From: Bacteroidia bacterium
Lineage (GTDB): Bacteria; Bacteroidota; Bacteroidia; Chitinophagales; Chitinophagaceae
DNA: 64,000 nt
Assembly: GCA_030427635.1 (NCBI GenBank)
Contig: JAUIBA010000001.1
Coordinates: forward strand, 186,001-250,000
Reading direction: 5' to 3'
This document shows, piece after piece, positions 9,368-17,389 of the stretch. Position 1 is the first letter of the stretch, and every line of letters starts with the position of its first letter. The position numbers and the translations under genes are program-made. The notes under the pieces are model-generated. The model worked only from the letters and a program-made list of their open reading frames with translations. It made no database searches and was not told the DNA's origin.

Positions 9368-10054
9368 TCAGAGAAATACGTACATGATACGGACCGACCA
9401 CAGGTTGTTGAACTGTTTCTGAGACCGGGACACATCGGGCGGTGAATACGTTCGCAGCGGTACGGCACCATACTGGAACCGCACATTAAAGAAGAGTCCT
9501 TTCCATACGTGCATCTGGGCGCTGGCTACAATATCCAGCCCGTCGCTCCTGAAGGGGTATTTGTTGACATCTATATTATAAGTAGGGTAGGTTTCTACTT
9601 TTTCGGCAGTATTCAGCAGCCTGCTATATGCTACTCCCAGCCCAAAGTGACTCTTGTGCTTGTCAAAATAGTTGAGCATTACCGGTATTTCGGCAGTTGG
9701 CAGGTCTATAGAGTATTTTGTAATGAGTGTGGCACTGTCAGATGGCAGGTACCTTGCCCCATTATCTTTTGCACCTTTCTGACTGTACAGCAGCTCAAAA
9801 CTGAGTGCCAGATTGTGATGCAGTCTCAGATAGCCTATACCTCCTACATTCAGCCCCATTTTATAATAGCCAGCATAGTTGTCACCATCTACCTGGCAGA
9901 AGTTGGTACCCACGAGCGCGCCAACTGATATGACCTTTATCTTGTCGGTATATACATCGGCCTCATCAGATATCTGGGCGTGAGTACTGGCAGAGAAAAG
10001 TAACAATAGAAGAATAATGACAGGATATGCTGCGAATTTTCTACTTTTATTCAT
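9368..10054 (-). CDS. Outer-membrane beta-barrel protein, tandem paralogue 2
   Basis: The 228-aa product starts at 10054, where MNKSRKF begins a signal peptide ending in STHAQ. The open frame continues upstream to 10306, but that part is antisense to the divergent gene and has no signal peptide. Barrel strands and the QVDGDNYAGYYKMGLNVGG segment are shared with paralogue 1. Its ATG is only 16 nt from the ATG of the divergent gene, and its promoter box lies inside that gene. Confidence 0.75.
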   Translation of the reverse strand: MNKSRKFAAYPVIILLLLLFSASTHAQISDEADVYTDKIKVISVGALVGTNFCQVDGDNYAGYYKMGLNVGGIGYLRLHHNLALSFELLYSQKGAKDNGARYLPSDSATLITKYSIDLPTAEIPVMLNYFDKHKSHFGLGVAYSRLLNTAEKVETYPTYNIDVNKYPFRSDGLDIVASAQMHVWKGLFFNVRFQYGAVPLRTYSPPDVSRSQKQFNNLWSVRIMYVFL

Positions 10055-10070
10055 TGAAACAGCCGTGGTA

Positions 10071-10379
10071 ATGAGCTTCAAATATACACCAAACACACTG
10101 AAAAAACTGGAAGAGCTGTTCGAAGAGTGCGGATATATCATCCGGTACGAAAAAGGACACTTCAACAGTGGATATTGCATACTGGAGGAGCGGAAAGTGG
10201 CCGTCATCAATAAGTTCTTCGCAGTAGAAGGGCGCATTAATGCGCTCATGGAAATTCTGCAGACCATAAATGTGAATGAGGAAATACTGAGTACAGAAAT
10301 GCTCAAGTGGTACCGGCAGTTAAAAGCCGACCCGGATTTCCGTTCCGGTCAGTCTGTGCAAACCAAAATAGATATCTGA
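10071..10379 (+). CDS. Conserved small cytosolic protein, unknown function
   Basis: The 102-aa product has no signal peptide and a mixed alpha/beta composition (LKKLEELFEECGYIIRYEKG near the N-terminus, then the strands SGYCILEERKVAVINKFFAV). It resembles a small Bacteroidota-conserved protein I have seen in many genomes without an assigned role. The start at 10071 is chosen because the upstream in-frame extension overlaps the divergent gene. The stop is followed after 2 nt by the GTG start of the MBL hydrolase, so the two are likely translationally coupled. Confidence 0.75.
   Translation: MSFKYTPNTLKKLEELFEECGYIIRYEKGHFNSGYCILEERKVAVINKFFAVEGRINALMEILQTINVNEEILSTEMLKWYRQLKADPDFRSGQSVQTKIDI
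10079..10086 (-). promoter_or_regulatory. -7 promoter box (TATATTTG) inside the divergent small gene
   Basis: Exact TAnnTTTG on the minus strand, 24 nt before the barrel paralogue 2 ATG. It lies within the first codons of the plus-strand gene beginning at 10071, so the two transcription units overlap. Confidence 0.45.
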
Positions 10380-10381
10380 TA

Positions 10382-11146
10382 GTGAAAGTTACGTTTCTAG
10401 GCACAGGAACCTCTCAAGGGGTGCCATTCATTGGATGTCCGTGTGCGGTGTGCAACTCACAGGACAAACGTGATAACCGTCTCCGGTGTGCCATATGGAT
10501 ACAGACGGGAGATGTGAGTATTGTTATTGACAGCGGTCCCGATTTTCGATATCAGATGCTGCGGGCCGGAGTAAAACATCTGGACGCTATCGTATTCACC
10601 CATGGTCACAAAGACCATATTGCAGGGCTGGATGATATACGCCCGTATAACTTTTTCAGTGGCAAGGCGGTAGGCGTTTATGCTACTACCGAAACTCAGG
10701 AAGCACTCAGGAGAGAGTTTTCCTACATTTTCTCTGATATAGCATATCCCGGTATTCCACAGATAGACTTACATACTATAGATGCACAGACCCCATTTAG
10801 TATAAAAGGGGTGGAAATAATACCCATAAGGGTACTACATTATAAGCTGGAGGTGCTGGGTTTCAGGATAGGAGACTTCACGTATATTACTGACGCCAAT
10901 TATATTGCTCCTGAAGAGATGCAAAAGGTAATAGGTAGTAAGTGTGTGACTATCAATGCATTGAGGAGTGAAGCGCATATTTCTCATTTTACACTTCCCC
11001 AGGCTATAGAGGTAGCAAGAGATACCGGAGCACCTGATACCTATTTTACCCACATAAGTCACCAGCTGGGGCTGCATGCCGCAGTAGAGTCCTCCCTGCC
11101 AGATGATATGCATCTGGCATATGACGGACTGGAACTACAGTTTTAG
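10382..11146 (+). CDS. MBL-fold metallohydrolase (PhnP-like phosphodiesterase family)
   Basis: The 254-aa metallo-beta-lactamase-fold protein has the metal motif HGHKDH (HxHxDH), an IDSGPDFR strand, and a late ITDAN. The N-terminal LGTGTSQGVPFIGCPCAVC, with two close Cys, matches the PhnP-like branch, whose best-known member hydrolyses cyclic phosphodiesters. The GTG at 10382 was chosen because it lies 2 nt after the previous stop and gives the family N-terminus (KVTFLGTGTS). Natural substrate unknown. Confidence 0.88.
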   Translation: MKVTFLGTGTSQGVPFIGCPCAVCNSQDKRDNRLRCAIWIQTGDVSIVIDSGPDFRYQMLRAGVKHLDAIVFTHGHKDHIAGLDDIRPYNFFSGKAVGVYATTETQEALRREFSYIFSDIAYPGIPQIDLHTIDAQTPFSIKGVEIIPIRVLHYKLEVLGFRIGDFTYITDANYIAPEEMQKVIGSKCVTINALRSEAHISHFTLPQAIEVARDTGAPDTYFTHISHQLGLHAAVESSLPDDMHLAYDGLELQF

Positions 11147-11165
11147 CTTCCGGTTTACTGATTTA

Positions 11166-12914
11166 TCAGAACGGCACATCATCGTCAAAAGACGGGGGAG
11201 GGGTAGGCTTACCACTGCCGCCATGGCCTGGCAGATCGTCATCGTCCCAGCTCATATTATTAGCTTTTGACTGCATTGTCTGGAAGCCGGTAGCATTGTC
11301 CTGGATGAACAGTTTTGAGTCGCCAAAGTTGCTGTTGTCGCGGCGGATACCTGCGGAAGGATTATCACCTGGACGGCCAGCAAAGCCACCAGGAGGCGTG
11401 CCGCCGCCAAAGTTACCACCACCACCACCAAAGTTGCCACCACCTGCAGGAGTATCACCCCCCTGTGGCCTGCCTCTGAAAGCATCGAAGTTGTCGTCTT
11501 CCATATCCACAAACTTCTGATACTCTTTTATGAAGCGCACCTTTACCTGGCCGGTGCTACCGTTACGGTGTTTGGCTATATGTATGTGTGTTTCACCCTC
11601 TATGGTTTCGCCCATCTCGTTGGTGCCATTACCGTAGTATTCGGGACGGTACAGGAACATTACCAGATCGGCATCCTGCTCTATCGCTCCCGATTCACGA
11701 AGATCACTCAGCTGAGGTACTTTTGACTCTTTACGGGTTTCTACCGAACGGTTAAGCTGGGACAGCGCTATGATAGGTACTTCCAGCTCTTTTGCCAGAG
11801 CTTTCAGGTCTCGTGATATTTTACTGATTTCCTGCTCACGGTTACCACCTTTCTCCACACTGGCCTGCATCAGCTGCAGGTAGTCAATCAGTATCATCTG
11901 AATGTCGTGCTTCTGCTTCAGCCTCCGGGCCTTGGCACGAAGTTCAAATATGTTCAGTGCGGCCTGGTCGTCAATGAATATCTTGGCCTGCGACAGCTTT
12001 GTCATACGCTGCGACATCTGTATGAACTCATGTTCCGCCATTTTACCCTTGGTTATGGCTTCCATGCTTACTTCAGTAACGCAGCTCAGCATCCTTTTTA
12101 CTATCTGCCCTGCACCCATTTCCAGTGAGAAGAGGGCTACCGGGAAGGCCTTGCCGGCGTTCATAGCGGCATTCATAGCCAGGTTAAGCGTGAAGGCGGT
12201 CTTACCCACGGCAGGACGGGCAGCAAGGATGATAAGGTCTGTTTTCTGCCAGCCACCGGTAATTGCATCCAGAGCCGCAAATTTTGATGGTACACCCGTT
12301 ACATCATCAGTTTTTTTACGGGTTTCGTCAATTTCGTTTATGGTACGTACCAATACTTCCTGCAGACTTTTGAAGTTTTTACGCAGGTGCTTGTCGGTGA
12401 TATCATACAGGCCTGTTTCTGCCTTATCCAGCAGGTCAAACACGTCTGTACTGTCTTCATATGCATCGCTTATTACTGAGCTGCTGATGCGTATGAGCTC
12501 CCGCTGAATGAATTTTTCCATTATGAGGCGGGCATGCGCCTCTACGTGCGCGCTGGAGAGTACGCTCATGGTAAGGCGGGTAAGGTAGTAGGGACCACCT
12601 ACCAGTTCCAGCTCATTGCTCTTGCGCAGCTCCTCGGTAATAGTGAGGAGGTCCACAGGGGTACCCTTGTCAAAGAGGCGCCTCATGGCTCCATATATCT
12701 TCTGGTGTGCGTCAATGTAAAAACAGTCGGCAGACTGTATCACCTCCAGTATCTGGGCAAAAGTGTCTTTTTCCAGCATGGCAGCTCCCAATACTGCTTC
12801 TTCCAGTTCGGGGGCCTGTGGAGGCACCTTCCCATATACGAGTGTGGAAACATCGGTCTTTCTGCTTTGTGAACGGGATGTGTTAGAAAAATCTTTTTTT
12901 GTATTGACTGCCAT
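11166..12914 (-). CDS. dnaB: Replicative DNA helicase DnaB with SSB-like C-terminal tail
   Basis: This is a 582-aa RecA-fold hexameric helicase. The N-terminal domain (about residues 30-170) binds primase; the motor has Walker A ARPAVGKT at 232-239 and the Walker B-type LIDYLQLM. After about residue 485 the protein continues as a roughly 95-residue Gly/Pro/Asn-rich tail that contains SWDDDDLP and ends exactly in FDDDVPF. That combination, a disordered Gly-rich linker plus an acidic tip with terminal Pro-Phe, is the architecture of the SSB C-terminus. E. coli DnaB (about 470 aa) lacks it. Function of the tail is inference. Confidence 0.96.
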   Translation of the reverse strand: MAVNTKKDFSNTSRSQSRKTDVSTLVYGKVPPQAPELEEAVLGAAMLEKDTFAQILEVIQSADCFYIDAHQKIYGAMRRLFDKGTPVDLLTITEELRKSNELELVGGPYYLTRLTMSVLSSAHVEAHARLIMEKFIQRELIRISSSVISDAYEDSTDVFDLLDKAETGLYDITDKHLRKNFKSLQEVLVRTINEIDETRKKTDDVTGVPSKFAALDAITGGWQKTDLIILAARPAVGKTAFTLNLAMNAAMNAGKAFPVALFSLEMGAGQIVKRMLSCVTEVSMEAITKGKMAEHEFIQMSQRMTKLSQAKIFIDDQAALNIFELRAKARRLKQKHDIQMILIDYLQLMQASVEKGGNREQEISKISRDLKALAKELEVPIIALSQLNRSVETRKESKVPQLSDLRESGAIEQDADLVMFLYRPEYYGNGTNEMGETIEGETHIHIAKHRNGSTGQVKVRFIKEYQKFVDMEDDNFDAFRGRPQGGDTPAGGGNFGGGGGNFGGGTPPGGFAGRPGDNPSAGIRRDNSNFGDSKLFIQDNATGFQTMQSKANNMSWDDDDLPGHGGSGKPTPPPSFDDDVPF

Positions 12915-13325
12915 TTAAGTTGTCGCTGAATGCGTTTTTATCTCGGTTAAATCTTTCGGTTCAGAGGTCAGTTTTCCAGGAAAACACATTTCGTTTGTGT
13001 TATCCGAAGTTTAAATTGTCGTTAAGTCACAGATTGTGTGTACCCCTGGAATGACTGCTAATGCAACGAATGTAAATGCGAAAAACAGAACCTCAAACAA
13101 AAATGGGTCGTATAGTTTTAAGCACATCATAAACATCATTTGCACCGGTTCTGAACGTAAAGTTCTGAAATTCCCGTGGTTTTCAACACATATTATTTGT
13201 TATCCACTTTCCGTCCACACAATATCCACTATCGGTGGGGATAAATCATTTTGTTAAGCGTTTTTTTGAGAAGATGGTTTTTGCTATTAACTCGGGTTAT
13301 CTTTGCTGAAATTAATGTAATACTG
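12915..13325 (+). other. Intergenic region dnaB-pheT with DnaA-box-like sites
   Basis: 411 nt between divergent dnaB and pheT. No convincing gene. It holds the pheT promoter and a cluster resembling DnaA boxes: TTATCCACT at 13200-13208, ATATCCACT at 13222-13230, and TGGGGATAA at 13236-13244 (reverse complement TTATCCCCA). Two of these differ by one base from TTATCCACA. Confidence 0.4.
13298..13305 (+). promoter_or_regulatory. -7 promoter box (TATCTTTG) of pheT
   Basis: Exact TAnnTTTG ending 20 nt before the pheT start codon. It shows that in-frame starts at 13251 and 13296-13319 are not used. Confidence 0.5.
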
Positions 13326-15737
13326 ATGGTAATTTCCTATCAATGGCTGCGTGACTATCTGCCTGTATCGCTTACAGCAGACGAGTTGAGCAGTATACTC
13401 ACCTCCATAGGGCTGGAAGTAGAGGCTGTAGAGCCGGTAGAGGCCGTAAAAGGAGGGCTGAATGGTGTGGTTACAGGGCATGTGCTTACCTGTGAGCGTC
13501 ACCCCAATGCTGATAAATTAAGTATCACAACGGTAGATGCCGGAGCCGGAGAGCCCCTGAATATAGTATGTGGTGCGCCCAATGTAGCTGCCGGTCAGAA
13601 GGTAATTGTAGCTACTGTAGGCGCTACACTTTACCCTACGGAAGGAGAGCCGCTTACTATAAAGAAAGCAAAAATACGTGGTGCAGAAAGCGCCGGTATG
13701 ATATGTGCCGAAGATGAGCTGGGCATGGGTACCAGCCATGCAGGCATTATGTTGCTACCGGCAGATACCCCTGTGGGTATGCCTGCCCGCCAGTACTTTA
13801 ACCTGCCGGAGACTGACTATGCCATACATATAGGCCTTACGCCCAACCGCTCTGATGCCAACAGCCACATAGGTGTGGCGCGGGATGTGTGTGCATGGCT
13901 CAGCCATCACCGTGGTGGCAACAATCAGGTATGTCTGCCACAGATAGTGCCTGCTGCTACCGGTGATGTGCCTGAGGGCGCTCCTGCCATAACGGTAAAA
14001 ATAGAGGCTGCTGATGCATGCCCCCGGTATGCGGGTATCGGTATCAGTAATGTAACCATAGGCCCATCGCCGGAATGGCTGCAGCGCAGACTGGCTACTA
14101 TAGGTGTGCGCAGCATCAATAATGTGGTGGATGTGACCAACTATGTGCTGCATGAGTATGGCCAGCCATTACATGCATTTGATGCAGGTAAGATAGCCGG
14201 AGGCGAGATAGTAGTGAAACATCTGCCAGAAGGTACCACCTTTCTGGCGCTGGATGATAAAGAGCGTAAACTGCGCGCTGAAGACCTGATGATATGTGAT
14301 GCATCGGGGCCTATAGCTATGGGCGGTGTATTTGGCGGTAAGTACAGTGGTATTACGGAAGAGACGCGCCATGTGTTTCTGGAAAGCGCCTATTTTACCC
14401 CAATGGGTATCAGGCGCACATCGCTGCATCATGGCCTGCGTACCGATGCTGCTACTCACTTTGAGAAGGGGGTGGATGTGAATAATGTATTGCCTGCGCT
14501 GTACCGTGCTGCTGCAATGATAGCAGGAGTATCGGGAGGTGTGCCGTATGGCGGCGTGAGCGATGTATACCCTGCATTGCTGCACCGTACAGAGGTAACA
14601 GTACGTTATGACTATATAAGAATGCTGAGTGGCAAGGACTACAGTGCCGATGCCATAAAAACGATACTGCTGGCACTGGGATTTGTGATAGCAGAGGAGA
14701 GTGAGGAAGGGCTGCTACTGGGTGTGCCGTCCAACAAGCCGGATGTATCCCAGCCAGCCGATATAGTAGAGGAGATACTGCGTATAGATGGGCTGGATAA
14801 TATAACTATTCCTGAGCGGCTTAATATATCGCTTACAGGGCAGTTGCCATCTGACCGTAAAGTGCGCGAGCGCACTGCTACACTGCTGTGTGGCGCCGGT
14901 ATGCAGGAGATAGTTACCAACTCTATAGTAAACAGTAAATACTATCCTGAGCGGGAAGGGCTGGTGCGTATGATAAACAGCCTTACCAGTGAGCTGGACT
15001 GTATGCGCCCTTCTATGCTGGAAGGAGGCCTGGAGGTGATACAGTATAACTGCAACCGCAAAAACACAGACCTGGCTCTTTTTGAGTTTGGCAATGTATA
15101 TGTCCGGGCAGAAAAGGGATATGAGCAGGAGGCAAGGGTAGCGCTATGGATTACCGGCAATGTGCGCAGCGCTTACTGGCAGGGCAAGGCTTTACCAGCC
15201 GATATCTTTTACCTCAAAGGTCTTGTAAACAATATGCTGGCATATGCCGGTATAAAGGGTGTAGCTATAGCGTATGATGGTGATGCGCAGGTGTGGAAGT
15301 GGAAGAATAAAGAGCTGTGCCGTATATATCAGGTGCCTGCGGCTACCCGTAAGACATTTGACATAAAGCAGGATGTGTTCTATGCCGAGGTTAACTGGGA
15401 CCTCTGGTATCAGGCTGCTACGGCTGCCGCTGTAAAGTATAGTGAGGTAGCTAAGTTCCCGTCGGTGCAGCGAGACCTGGCCCTGGTGCTGGACCGTAAG
15501 GTTACCTACCAGCAGGTGCAGGAGGTTACCGCCCAGCAGAAGATAGCAGAATTGCAGACCTTTGGCCTGTTTGATGTATTTGAAAGTGAAAAACTGGGTG
15601 CAGGGAAAAAATCCCTTGCGCTTAATTATACATTCCAGCTACACGACCGCACGCTTACCGATGCGGAAACCGGAGCGCTGATGAATAAACTGGCTGATGC
15701 CTACAAAAACAAACTGAATGCAGTGATAAGAGACTGA
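13326..15737 (+). CDS. pheT: Phenylalanine--tRNA ligase beta subunit
   Basis: The 803-aa beta subunit of the (alpha-beta)2 PheRS charges tRNA-Phe with the alpha subunit PheS, which is not in this window. The N-terminus MVISYQWLRDYLP fits the family; it is followed by the tRNA-binding OB domain (GHVLTCERHPNADKL), B3/B4 and B5 domains (DIVEEILRIDG), and the C-terminal anticodon-binding domain (FPSVQRDLALVLDRKVTY). Start 13326 is fixed by the family N-terminus and the promoter box. The stop codon overlaps the next ATG by one base. Confidence 0.97.
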   Translation: MVISYQWLRDYLPVSLTADELSSILTSIGLEVEAVEPVEAVKGGLNGVVTGHVLTCERHPNADKLSITTVDAGAGEPLNIVCGAPNVAAGQKVIVATVGATLYPTEGEPLTIKKAKIRGAESAGMICAEDELGMGTSHAGIMLLPADTPVGMPARQYFNLPETDYAIHIGLTPNRSDANSHIGVARDVCAWLSHHRGGNNQVCLPQIVPAATGDVPEGAPAITVKIEAADACPRYAGIGISNVTIGPSPEWLQRRLATIGVRSINNVVDVTNYVLHEYGQPLHAFDAGKIAGGEIVVKHLPEGTTFLALDDKERKLRAEDLMICDASGPIAMGGVFGGKYSGITEETRHVFLESAYFTPMGIRRTSLHHGLRTDAATHFEKGVDVNNVLPALYRAAAMIAGVSGGVPYGGVSDVYPALLHRTEVTVRYDYIRMLSGKDYSADAIKTILLALGFVIAEESEEGLLLGVPSNKPDVSQPADIVEEILRIDGLDNITIPERLNISLTGQLPSDRKVRERTATLLCGAGMQEIVTNSIVNSKYYPEREGLVRMINSLTSELDCMRPSMLEGGLEVIQYNCNRKNTDLALFEFGNVYVRAEKGYEQEARVALWITGNVRSAYWQGKALPADIFYLKGLVNNMLAYAGIKGVAIAYDGDAQVWKWKNKELCRIYQVPAATRKTFDIKQDVFYAEVNWDLWYQAATAAAVKYSEVAKFPSVQRDLALVLDRKVTYQQVQEVTAQQKIAELQTFGLFDVFESEKLGAGKKSLALNYTFQLHDRTLTDAETGALMNKLADAYKNKLNAVIRD

Positions 15738-16009
15738 TGCAGGCGCTACATGAACTCAATATGAAACTGACCGCATTACTGAAAAAGTATGCGGCACTGG
15801 AGGCCGAAAACAAACGGCTGAAAGACACTATTGCCAAAGGTCAGGTAGCGCAGGAGCAGCTCAATGCACGCATAGCACAGCTGGAAAAAGACATGGTGAG
15901 CGTAAACCTCTCTACCGTAGCAGGAGATGAGGAGCGTGGTAATATGCGCATACAGCTGGACCATGTGATAACCGAAATAGACAGAATACTGAACACACTC
16001 AATGACTGA
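15737..16009 (+). CDS. Small coiled-coil protein (ZapB/DUF904-like)
   Basis: The 90-aa product is almost entirely one heptad-rich helix (LKKYAALEAENKRLKDTIAKG). In Bacteroidota a small coiled-coil gene commonly sits directly after pheT and before the cell-division gene zapA. Here no zapA follows, so a ZapB-like role is a guess from position and shape. The ATG overlaps the pheT stop (TGATG), indicating translational coupling. Confidence 0.7.
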   Translation: MQALHELNMKLTALLKKYAALEAENKRLKDTIAKGQVAQEQLNARIAQLEKDMVSVNLSTVAGDEERGNMRIQLDHVITEIDRILNTLND

Positions 16010-16502
16010 CAGGTTTTATGCAGGCTTTATGGTGCTGGTGTCGTCGCTGCTGCTGCTACAGGCATGCACGCAGGACCGGCAGCCGTGCCTCACACCCAAA
16101 GCCTCTATTCTTAAAGCAAAAGCAGTAAGGGTACTGGCCGATGGTACGGCACAGGATACGGCACTGCCTGCGGCTGTGCTGGCACCGATTACGGGCGGCA
16201 CACTGTCTGGTACGCTGTACCCGGGTGGTTCTTCATTTACCCTGTCCCTGTCGCCGGTGGCAGATAGTGCACAGTGGATATTTGCTACAGATACAATAGG
16301 TGTGGTGCCGGATACGATTACATTCCGCTACGAGCGGCAGCTACATTTTATATCTAATGCCTGTGGCTATACCTACTACTATACTATCAACTCAGTAACG
16401 GCTACCGGCCATTCATTAGACTCAGCAGTAATTAAAGACAGAAGCGTAAACAGCAATGCGAATACCGTACATACCGAGCTTTATATACACCCTCAGCCTT
16501 AG
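16002..16502 (+). CDS. Lipoprotein, DUF6452-like
   Basis: The 166-aa product has a lipoprotein signal peptide (VLVSSLLLLQAC, lipid attachment at the Cys of LLQAC, residue 22). The rest is beta-rich with a CxxxT start, and a late NACGYTYYYTI strand. Size, pairing with the next gene and the Cys-containing pattern resemble DUF6452, a Bacteroidota periplasmic lipoprotein family usually next to DUF6048; this is recognition from memory, not a search. It overlaps the coiled-coil gene by 8 nt and the next gene by 47 nt. Confidence 0.75.
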   Translation: MTDRFYAGFMVLVSSLLLLQACTQDRQPCLTPKASILKAKAVRVLADGTAQDTALPAAVLAPITGGTLSGTLYPGGSSFTLSLSPVADSAQWIFATDTIGVVPDTITFRYERQLHFISNACGYTYYYTINSVTATGHSLDSAVIKDRSVNSNANTVHTELYIHPQP

Positions 16503-17208
16503 TGTGGCAGCGGTGGTATGCAGCCCGGCTATGAGCCGGGCGCAGACTGCTGCAGCTGATACTGCCAGTGCTGAGGAGTCAGATCCTGCCCCGCGCAGGA
16601 AATATACCGCCGGGCATCAGCTGGCCATAGGAGCCGATATCCTATACCCTGTACTCAACAGCATGATCGATAACAGGTATAGCTATGAGGGGGAACTGCA
16701 CTATTACTGGAAGAATGAATACTACCTGGTGGCCGAGGGCGGCTGGGGAGGGTCGGATGTGACTTATGACGACCTGAAGTATACTACCAGCAATTACTTT
16801 ATGAGGCTGGGCTTCAATAAGAGTATTCTGTACCGTGAGAGCGAGCACGACTGGGACATGATGTTTGCAGGACTGCGGCTGGCAGGCGGTAATGTATCCC
16901 GCAATGAAGGCAGCTATGTGGTGGTAGACAGTACCTGGGGTTCAGTGTCTGGTACCAGCCCGGCTAAGAGTTTTCCTGTGATATGGACAGAGCTGAATCT
17001 GGGTATGCGAGTGGAGCTGGTACCGCATCTGATGGCAGGCTGGAATATAAGGGGCAAGTTTATGATGAACGGTAAGTCATTCCGCGATCTGCAGCCGCTC
17101 AATATTGCCGGTTTTGGCCGGGGCGATAAAAATGCCGCCTTCGACTTCAATGTATATCTGGAGTATGCTATCCGCTGGAACAGGAAGGGGGATGGGGAAG
17201 AGAAGTAG
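16456..17208 (+). CDS. Outer-membrane barrel protein, DUF6048-like
   Basis: The 250-aa product has a signal peptide (cleavage near SRAQ, residue 30) and beta-barrel strands (YEGELHYYWKNEYYLVAEGGWG, then AGLRLAGGN and later LNLGMRVEL). The charged C-terminus RWNRKGDGEEK follows a final aromatic strand. It resembles DUF6048 and sits next to its usual partner. The ATG lies 47 nt inside the preceding lipoprotein gene in another frame; downstream in-frame starts would remove the signal peptide, so the overlap is probably real. Confidence 0.72.
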   Translation: MRIPYIPSFIYTLSLSVAAVVCSPAMSRAQTAAADTASAEESDPAPRRKYTAGHQLAIGADILYPVLNSMIDNRYSYEGELHYYWKNEYYLVAEGGWGGSDVTYDDLKYTTSNYFMRLGFNKSILYRESEHDWDMMFAGLRLAGGNVSRNEGSYVVVDSTWGSVSGTSPAKSFPVIWTELNLGMRVELVPHLMAGWNIRGKFMMNGKSFRDLQPLNIAGFGRGDKNAAFDFNVYLEYAIRWNRKGDGEEK

Positions 17209-17389
17209 TGTTTATATTGCGTACTGAGCTATAGTCTGGTACATTCAATATACCTGTTAACCCTTACACCCGTGCCAGTGGTTTCATAAAATAACAGACT
17301 TTCATACTGAAGTAAACCGGGGCATAGGCCATGGCAAAGTCCTGCTGTGAAAGGTTTGTTTCATAGTTGTTGATGTGTGTACCGGTAGC

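Noticed and set aside
13036-13257. 73-codon frame in the dnaB-pheT gap
   Set aside because: No promoter spacing, no domain, and it crosses the DnaA-box-like cluster.
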